Below are positions 6,630 to 11,464 of a stretch of DNA of 11,464 bases, in pieces. The stretch comes from an uncultured Bacteroidales bacterium. GTDB lineage: Bacteria > Bacteroidota > Bacteroidia > Bacteroidales > P3. The stretch spans positions 1 through 11,464 of the forward strand of contig CAJOQB010000227.1 in the NCBI GenBank assembly GCA_905236405.1, given 5' to 3'. The position numbers and the translations under genes were made by a program. The notes beneath the pieces were generated by a model, which did not search any database, was not told the DNA's origin, and saw only the letters and a list, made by a program, of their open reading frames with translations. Each line of letters opens with the position of its first letter. The first letter of the stretch is position 1.

Positions 6630-6662
6630 AAAGCCTGGGAAGTGTAATCCCAGGCTTTTTTT
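6630..6662. terminator. Rho-independent terminator between convergent genes
   Basis: AAAGCCTGGGA (6630-6640) pairs perfectly over 11 bp with TCCCAGGCTTT (6648-6658) around a 7-nt loop, followed by Ts to 6662. It ends the plus-strand dacB-ompA transcript 27 bp after the stop. Seen from the minus strand it follows the peptidase gene stop at 6683 by about 20 bp, and its T-tail there is weaker (CTTTCTTG), so it may also work in that direction. Confidence 0.9.
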
Positions 6663-6682
6663 GTTGAGTAAGGTCTGCTGGC

Positions 6683-9583
6683 TTACCAGACGACGATATC
6701 CTTTTCTTTCAGATTGACGACATTGCCGAAACGGTTCAGTGCTTTGGCGTCGAAACGTTTGGTGTTGCCGGTCATCATGATGGTGATGGGGCGACCCTTG
6801 ACGTTGTTGTTGAAGAACTGCTCAAGGTCGTCCATAGTGGCCTGCTTGATGTAATTCAGGTTCTCGGTACGTGGGTCGACGGTGTAACCCTGCTCACGCC
6901 ACGTGTGTACGGCGTAGGGCAGCGAGCGGAATCCGATATAGTTGCTTTGTTGCGACAGGATAAGAGCCTGTTGAGCCGTCTTGAAGTTGTCGGGACGCAC
7001 AGGCATCTCCTTCATCAGGTCGGTCATGGCGGTGATGCCGTCGATGGTCTTGTCGTTCTGTGTGCCTAAATAGCCCAGCAGAGCGCTCTTGTCGCGACGA
7101 CGGGCATCGGCCAGCACGGTGGCGTAGGCAGTGTAGCCTAACGAACGGAACTCGCGAATCTCTTGGAAGATGATGCTATACATATCGTGGCCGTAGTATT
7201 TGTTGAAGATGTTGCTGACGGCACGGTCGCGACGACCCAACACCTCACCTGGCACAATAAGGTAGATGTTGCTTTGGTTCATGCGTTTGTTGCTGGCCAC
7301 GAACACCTGCGGCTCGTCGTACACGGTGCGACGTATGTTGATTTCGGTTCCGTGGATAGCTTGCTCCTTGACCAAGCCCGATGCCGAGAGCAGACGGGCC
7401 ATGGTGGCGGGGCCGACGTTGCCGGTATAGGTCACATAGCCGTCATACTGGAACGCTTGGTTCACTTCAGCGATGAGTTCCTCGCCGCTCTTTTTCTTCC
7501 ACTCTTTGATGGGGCTGCGGCGTAGGTATTCCGACTGCTGGCCGTACAGAGCGTAGTTGTAGACAGCCTCGGTCCATTCGTCGGCGTTGCTGCCGAACAT
7601 CATGTGTTCGGTTTGCGATGCCTCGACGATGGTGGATTTCTGTTCCTCGTCGTTGCGTGGGTCGTTCACCTTTTGTGCCACCAAAGCGAGTACAGCCTCC
7701 ACATCTTTGTCAAAGCAGGTGATGGAAATCAAAGACTCGTTGTCCGAAACGCTGAGTGACATCGAGGCACCCAGACGGTTCAGTTGCTGCTGGAAGGCGG
7801 CACAATCCTTGTCGCCGCTACCCAGCAGGTTCCAATAGTCGACGGCACGTTTCAGGTCGGCGTCGTGGTTGGTGCCGAAGTTGTAGCGAATGTTGATGTT
7901 CGACAGTTGGTTCACAGGGTTGGGGGCGCTGTAGAGGGTGAATGCTTCGTTGATGGGAGTGGTCACCACGTCGCGGTTCATGTCAATCACCTGGGCCTTG
8001 GTGTCGGTAGCGGGGATGGCGTTGATACGGGTGGCGAAAGCCGACTTGGCGTTGGCGTTGTGGCTCTCGAGCGATTTCCAGTTGGGTTTCTCCACACGGT
8101 CCTTGGCGGGGAATCCCATCGAAGAGCGGAGCGACAGATAGTCGTCGTTGAAGTATTTGTTGGCAATCTTCATCACATCCTCTTTGGACATGGAGCGAAT
8201 CTTCTCTTGCTCGGCCAGCCATTGTTCGTAGGTCTGACCTGTCGACTCGAGGGTGGTGAAGAGGTTGGCGATGCTGTGGATGTCCTCGAGCATCTGTTGC
8301 TGCATCACCACATAGTCCATCTTGGCAATCTCCAACAGGTCGTCGCTGAAGTTGCCGTTTCGCAGCGAGTCGATGCAGGCCAGCACCAAAGCCTCGGCCT
8401 CGGTGTGTTTCTGTCCGAGCAGCTTGGGGATGTAGAGGATGGCGTTCATGCCGCCGTCTTCGAGCGAGAAGAGCATTGGCTCGGCACCCAGCATCTTGCG
8501 GTCGAGAGCCAGTCGGTCCAGCAGTCCCGAGCTGCCGTTGGAGAGGATGGAGGAGATGACCTCCAAGCTGGTGGCGTCCTCGTGGCTGTTGGGCACACCG
8601 CGCCAGATAAGCACACCCAGCTTGACGGGAGTCAGCTTCACCTCCTTGACGTCGCCGGCCTTGTAGGTGGGCAGCGTGTAGGTGGGTTGTTTGGGCATGG
8701 TGTTGGCTTTCAGTTTGCCGAAGGTGCGTTCAGCCATGGCCATAGCCTGCGAGGGGTTGACGTCGCCCACGAGGATAAGGGTCATGTTGTTGGCGGCATA
8801 GTAGGTGTTGTAGAAGTCGTGCATCTTCGACGGCTGGGGGTTCTTGAGGTGCTCGGTGAGGCCGATGATGGGACGGCCATAGGGGTGTTCGCCGAAAGCG
8901 TCGCGGAACAGCTCCTCCACAAAGCCTTGCATCGGGCCGTCGGCATACATGTTCTTCTCCTCGTAGACGGCTTCCAGCTCGCCTTGGAAGAGGCGGAACA
9001 CAGGGTTGCGGAAACGCTCGGCGTAGAGCTGCATCCATTTCTCCAATTGGTTGGAGGGGAAGTCGTTGATGTATTGGGTCATGTCGTAGCTGGTGCCGGC
9101 GTTGAGGCCCGTGCCGCCCATAGCGGCCACGATGCTGCTGGTCTCGTTGGGGATGGCGTACTGGGTAGAGGCGATGGTCAGCTCGTTGATACGGGTCTGC
9201 AGCGCCGTGCGTTTGGCGGCGTCGGTCTCGCCGTGCAGCACGTCGTAGAGCATCTCGATGCTGTCGAGGATGGGTTTCTCTTTGGCCCAGTCGATGGTGC
9301 CGATGCTGTCGGTGCCCTTGAACATGATGTGTTCAAAGTAGTGGGCCATGCCGGTGGCGTCGAGGGGGTCGTTCTTGCTGCCTACGTGCACATAGACCGT
9401 GCCGTAGATTTTAGGGGACGAATGTTCTTCGACAATCACCACCTTCATGCCGTTTTTCAGGTGGTTGGTGGTCACCCTGATCGGCGAGGCTTTGATCGGT
9501 TTCTGTGTCTGTGCCTGTGCCGAAAAGCCAAAGACGACGGTCAGCGACAGGACGATGGTCTTGATTAAAAATCCTTTCTTCAT
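6683..9583 (-). CDS. Secreted M16 (insulinase/pitrilysin-like) zinc peptidase
   Basis: The 966-residue protein has two M16 repeats. A signal peptide (1-24, cleavage AQA|Q before Gln25) sends it to the periplasm, with no lipobox. The first half carries the inverted zinc motif HYFEH (His81, Glu84, His85); the third ligand is a Glu in GELEAVYEEKN (about 202-211, likely Glu209 with Glu202 as the paired acid). The second half (from about 540) has no HxxEH, so it is the non-metal partner half, but it keeps the substrate-binding pair Arg810 and Tyr817 in REFRSLGY. This matches active M16B or M16C proteins with one catalytic site in a clamshell. It probably degrades peptides or processes a periplasmic substrate; the target is unknown. 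It begins 41 nt after the regulator gene stop with an A-rich leader and no visible terminator between, so it is likely the last gene of the minus-strand operon. Confidence 0.92.
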   Translation of the reverse strand: MKKGFLIKTIVLSLTVVFGFSAQAQTQKPIKASPIRVTTNHLKNGMKVVIVEEHSSPKIYGTVYVHVGSKNDPLDATGMAHYFEHIMFKGTDSIGTIDWAKEKPILDSIEMLYDVLHGETDAAKRTALQTRINELTIASTQYAIPNETSSIVAAMGGTGLNAGTSYDMTQYINDFPSNQLEKWMQLYAERFRNPVFRLFQGELEAVYEEKNMYADGPMQGFVEELFRDAFGEHPYGRPIIGLTEHLKNPQPSKMHDFYNTYYAANNMTLILVGDVNPSQAMAMAERTFGKLKANTMPKQPTYTLPTYKAGDVKEVKLTPVKLGVLIWRGVPNSHEDATSLEVISSILSNGSSGLLDRLALDRKMLGAEPMLFSLEDGGMNAILYIPKLLGQKHTEAEALVLACIDSLRNGNFSDDLLEIAKMDYVVMQQQMLEDIHSIANLFTTLESTGQTYEQWLAEQEKIRSMSKEDVMKIANKYFNDDYLSLRSSMGFPAKDRVEKPNWKSLESHNANAKSAFATRINAIPATDTKAQVIDMNRDVVTTPINEAFTLYSAPNPVNQLSNINIRYNFGTNHDADLKRAVDYWNLLGSGDKDCAAFQQQLNRLGASMSLSVSDNESLISITCFDKDVEAVLALVAQKVNDPRNDEEQKSTIVEASQTEHMMFGSNADEWTEAVYNYALYGQQSEYLRRSPIKEWKKKSGEELIAEVNQAFQYDGYVTYTGNVGPATMARLLSASGLVKEQAIHGTEINIRRTVYDEPQVFVASNKRMNQSNIYLIVPGEVLGRRDRAVSNIFNKYYGHDMYSIIFQEIREFRSLGYTAYATVLADARRRDKSALLGYLGTQNDKTIDGITAMTDLMKEMPVRPDNFKTAQQALILSQQSNYIGFRSLPYAVHTWREQGYTVDPRTENLNYIKQATMDDLEQFFNNNVKGRPITIMMTGNTKRFDAKALNRFGNVVNLKEKDIVVW

Positions 9584-9624
9584 AATGGTTGATTGTTATT
9601 TCGTTTGTATGTTTTGTTTTGATA

Positions 9625-9966
9625 TTACATTTTCATCAAATCTTCGAGCTCCAGTCCGAGGTCGGCCATGCGTTTGCGTACTTCGGGCCACACTTCGTTG
9701 ACAAACTCCTTGCGGCGAATGTCGAGGATGCGACGCTTGGCACCTGCACAGACATAGTATCCCATTCCGCGTTGGCTGACGAGGATTTTGTCCTGCAGCA
9801 GTTGGTCGTAGGAGTGGGTCACCGTGTTGGGGTTCACTCCCAACTGTGCCGCCATCTCGCGGACAGGGGCGATGCGTTGTTCTTCGCCCCATTTGCCCGA
9901 CAGGATGTGGTCGCACAGCAGGTCGGCTATCTGGAGATAGATGGCTTTTTGTTTGTTGAATTCCAT
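9625..9966 (-). CDS. Short GntR-family regulator, YtrA type
   Basis: I choose the ATG at 9966 (113 residues). A longer frame starts at 10005, but it would overlap the upstream gene by 26 bp, and the family's conserved beginning (MEFNKQKAIYLQIADLL) starts exactly at the shorter ATG. Residues about 8-72 are the winged helix-turn-helix: PVREMAAQLGVNPNTVTHSYDQL holds the HTH and RGMGYYV the wing. Only about 40 residues follow, too few for a ligand-binding effector domain, which is the mark of the YtrA subfamily. Such regulators usually repress adjacent ABC transporter operons in response to cell-wall antibiotics or other stress. Here the gene lies 13 nt downstream of the YbjQ gene, distal to the transporter genes in the window. 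Confidence 0.9.
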   Translation of the reverse strand: MEFNKQKAIYLQIADLLCDHILSGKWGEEQRIAPVREMAAQLGVNPNTVTHSYDQLLQDKILVSQRGMGYYVCAGAKRRILDIRRKEFVNEVWPEVRKRMADLGLELEDLMKM

Positions 9967-9979
9967 GGCTAGGGTTGTT

Positions 9980-10291
9980 TTATAGGTAACGGACGGCGGT
10001 TCCATAGACTAGCACTTCGGCGGCCTGGGCCATGATGGACGAGGTGGTGTAGCGGACACCCAGCACGGCATCGGCACCCATGTTCCGGGCTGCGTCGACC
10101 ATGCGTTGGGTGGCTGTCTCGCGAGCCGACTCCATCATGCGGGTGTAGGCTTTCAGTTCGCCGCCCACGATGTTCTTCAGGTTTTGTCCTAGGTCGCTGA
10201 ACACGTTCTTTGATTGTACTGTGCTGCCTGTCACGGCACCCAGTAGTTCGTATCTTCTGTCTGAAAGGGTTTCGACTGTGTATAGTTCCAT
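9980..10291 (-). CDS. YbjQ-family (UPF0145) protein
   Basis: The 103 residues match the small YbjQ/UPF0145 family over their full length: LLGAVTGSTVQSKN near the start, GGELKAYTRMMESARETATQRM in the middle, then AARNMGADAVLGVRYTTS and a closing EVLVYGTAV. Family members form pentamers and have been described as putative heavy-metal-binding proteins; their cellular role is not settled. There is no signal peptide, so it should be cytoplasmic. It lies 19 nt after the permease gene and 13 nt before the regulator gene, so it is part of the same transcript. I cannot see whether it works with the transporter. Confidence 0.88.
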   Translation of the reverse strand: MELYTVETLSDRRYELLGAVTGSTVQSKNVFSDLGQNLKNIVGGELKAYTRMMESARETATQRMVDAARNMGADAVLGVRYTTSSIMAQAAEVLVYGTAVRYL

Positions 10292-10310
10292 GGTATTATT
10301 GATTTAAAGG

Positions 10311-11114
10311 TTAGTATTTCATTTTCTTCATCCGGAAGTAAATCCAGACGGCCAGTCCGGCGTTGATAATCCAGCCTATCACCTGTCCCCAGACACTCAG
10401 GGTGTCGACCTTGGTGATGTCTTCGGCGAAGATGCGTCCGACAAACTCTGTGGCGTCGGGTATGAGCGGCAGCTCTATCAGCGAGAGGACAAAGTTGAGT
10501 GCTATGAGCGTCAGCACCGATTTCACCCATTTGTGGGTCTTGAAGAAGGTGCCGGTCAGCATGAAGAACAGGGCGGTGGAGAGGTAGCTGATGACCAGCA
10601 TGTCGATGATGGTGGCGGTGTTCCAGTGGTGGACCCCCATCTTGGCGGCCTCGTGCGACATGGCGGGCAGGGCCTGAAGGAGGGAGTTGTCTTGCCACAG
10701 CCAGTGGTTGTAGCCTCCCCAGGGCAGGGCGGTCAGCAGGCAGTCGACGACAAAGGCACCTGCCAGATATATCACCGGAACTACCAACAGGCAGATAATC
10801 ATCATGCTCAGGTATTTCTCGAGTTTCGAGGCGGGCAGGGTGGCGAAGTAGATGCCGGCGTTGCCGCGGTTGATGTTGTGGTATATCTTCGACGGGGCGA
10901 TGCTCACGGTCAGTGCCAGGAGGGCGCCCATGATTCCGAGGCGTGCTTCGGGTGCCCATTCGGAATGGTAGTTGTGCAGTACCACATCGAGCATCAGCGT
11001 CAATATGGGCAGGGCGACGATCACCAACAGCGACACGCCGTATTGTTTAATCATGGTTCGGAAGTCTTTCACCAACAGCATTCCGAAACGGGTCAGGTCA
11101 AAGGTGTTGTTCAT
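10311..11114 (-). CDS. ABC-2 type transporter permease
   Basis: This 267-residue inner-membrane protein has about six predicted helices, near residues 26-46, 58-74, 101-125, 168-190, 197-216 and 240-260, the usual count for an ABC-2 permease. The segment FATLPASKLEKYLS (90-103) before the third helix is a hallmark of Bacteroidota ABC-2 permeases found beside YtrA-type regulators. The start ATG overlaps the ATPase stop by 4 nt (ATGA), so the two are translationally coupled and form one transporter. The substrate is unknown; export of a peptide, lipid or antibiotic is the usual assumption. The protein ends in a basic tail (RMKKMKY) that should be cytoplasmic. Confidence 0.86.
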   Translation of the reverse strand: MNNTFDLTRFGMLLVKDFRTMIKQYGVSLLVIVALPILTLMLDVVLHNYHSEWAPEARLGIMGALLALTVSIAPSKIYHNINRGNAGIYFATLPASKLEKYLSMMIICLLVVPVIYLAGAFVVDCLLTALPWGGYNHWLWQDNSLLQALPAMSHEAAKMGVHHWNTATIIDMLVISYLSTALFFMLTGTFFKTHKWVKSVLTLIALNFVLSLIELPLIPDATEFVGRIFAEDITKVDTLSVWGQVIGWIINAGLAVWIYFRMKKMKY

Positions 11115-11464
11115 GACTGTTCTCCTTTCTCAAGTAGGTTGTTAGCAAACAGTTGTTTCACTTGCGAGGCGTTGCGGAGCACGGTGTTGAAGAGAGCTTC
11201 GATGTTGATTTGGCTCTCGCCCATGCCGTTGTTCACCACGACGTTCATGTATCCGCCGGGGAGCATCTCGCTGTAGAGGGCGTCGGTGCGTTGGTCGCCG
11301 CCGTATTCGAAGTAGAGGCGTTCCTCGATGTCGGCCATCGAGGCGTTGAGCAGCACGTCGTCGTGGCTGAGGATGACGATGGGGTCGATGAGGTTCTCCA
11401 CGTCCTTCACTTGGTGGGTGGAGATGATGATGCAGGTCTCGTCGTCGGTGCGGCGGCTGAGCAC
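11111..11464 (-). CDS. ABC transporter ATP-binding protein, C-terminal part (cut by right edge)
   Basis: The window holds only the last 117 codons. The frame is open at the right edge, so the first codon there (GTG) is internal and not a true start. The H-loop is visible: CIIISTHQVKDVENLID, with the switch histidine at residue 17 of the fragment, followed by the IVILSHDDVLLN strand typical of these ATPases. Walker A, the signature motif and Walker B lie outside the window. The C-terminal 80 residues are an accessory region of the length seen in drug- or peptide-export ATPases. The stop TGA overlaps the permease start by 4 nt. Its role is to power the neighbouring permease. Confidence 0.9.
   Translation of the reverse strand: MLSRRTDDETCIIISTHQVKDVENLIDPIVILSHDDVLLNASMADIEERLYFEYGGDQRTDALYSEMLPGGYMNVVVNNGMGESQINIEALFNTVLRNASQVKQLFANNLLEKGEQS

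Noticed and set aside
7784..9568. A 594-codon open frame on the plus strand, antisense to the M16 peptidase
   Set aside because: The opposite strand holds a full-length conserved M16 peptidase with its motifs. The plus-strand product is rich in Val, Gly, His and Leu without recognisable domains, as expected from a codon-biased GC-rich gene read backwards.
9967..10005. An N-terminal extension of the GntR regulator from the ATG at 10005
   Set aside because: The extra 13 residues would overlap the YbjQ gene and are not part of the family; the conserved start begins at the ATG at 9966.
10231..10959. A 242-codon minus-strand frame overlapping the permease and YbjQ genes
   Set aside because: It is the +1 shadow of the permease. 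The peptide is full of Arg, His and Pro, and the true frame gives clear transmembrane helices.
10533..11276. A 247-codon plus-strand frame across the permease and ATPase genes
   Set aside because: It crosses the ATPase-permease junction in antisense, has no domain, and its composition (Gln, His, Gly, Val) is that of a reversed membrane-protein gene.

Overview
The window looks like a chromosomal piece of a Bacteroidales bacterium (phylum Bacteroidota); I cannot fix the genus. The evidence is the lack of clear Shine-Dalgarno sequences, A-rich leaders before start codons, promoter -7 boxes close to TAnnTTTG, three signal peptides whose predicted cleavage leaves Gln at +1, and a gene set that belongs to this phylum. 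All the genes appear chromosomal and envelope-related. I see no insertion sequence, phage gene, CRISPR array, tRNA or rRNA.

Layout, left to right. (1) 1-1140, minus strand: the first 380 codons of a secreted multidomain surface protein that runs off the left edge (signal peptide, CUB-like domain, fibronectin-III-like domain, start of a jelly-roll-like domain). (2) 1141-1355: an AT-rich divergent promoter region of 215 bp. (3) 1356-4033, plus strand: a tight cluster of a PlsC-type O-acyltransferase (likely glsA), a GNAT-type N-acyltransferase (likely glsB) and the ribosome-assembly GTPase engB. The first two should make glycine lipids, the acyloxyacyl amino-acid lipids of Bacteroides. (4) 4124-6603, plus strand: a PBP4-type D-Ala-D-Ala carboxypeptidase (dacB) followed after 14 bp by a coiled-coil OmpA-domain lipoprotein that should bind peptidoglycan. 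(5) 6630-6662: a strong intrinsic terminator between convergent units. (6) 6683-11464, minus strand, read right to left: the C-terminal part of an ABC ATPase, its membrane permease (4-nt overlap), a YbjQ-family protein, a short GntR/YtrA-type regulator and a large secreted M16 zinc peptidase. All gaps are 41 nt or less, so this is likely one operon.

How the genes fit together. The plus-strand half is about envelope construction: membrane aminolipid, peptidoglycan trimming and an outer-membrane to peptidoglycan tether, with engB as a translation gene carried along. The minus-strand operon resembles the YtrA-regulated ABC exporter cassettes that respond to envelope or peptide stress; here it also carries a YbjQ protein and a periplasmic insulinase-like peptidase. 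The points most worth a second look are the lysine/arginine-rich tail of the GlsB-like protein, the H-x5-D spacing in the GlsA-like protein, the exporter-YbjQ-GntR-M16 operon with its regulator placed downstream, and the partial surface protein, whose reading frame has no stop inside the window. I found no convincing wholly new system.
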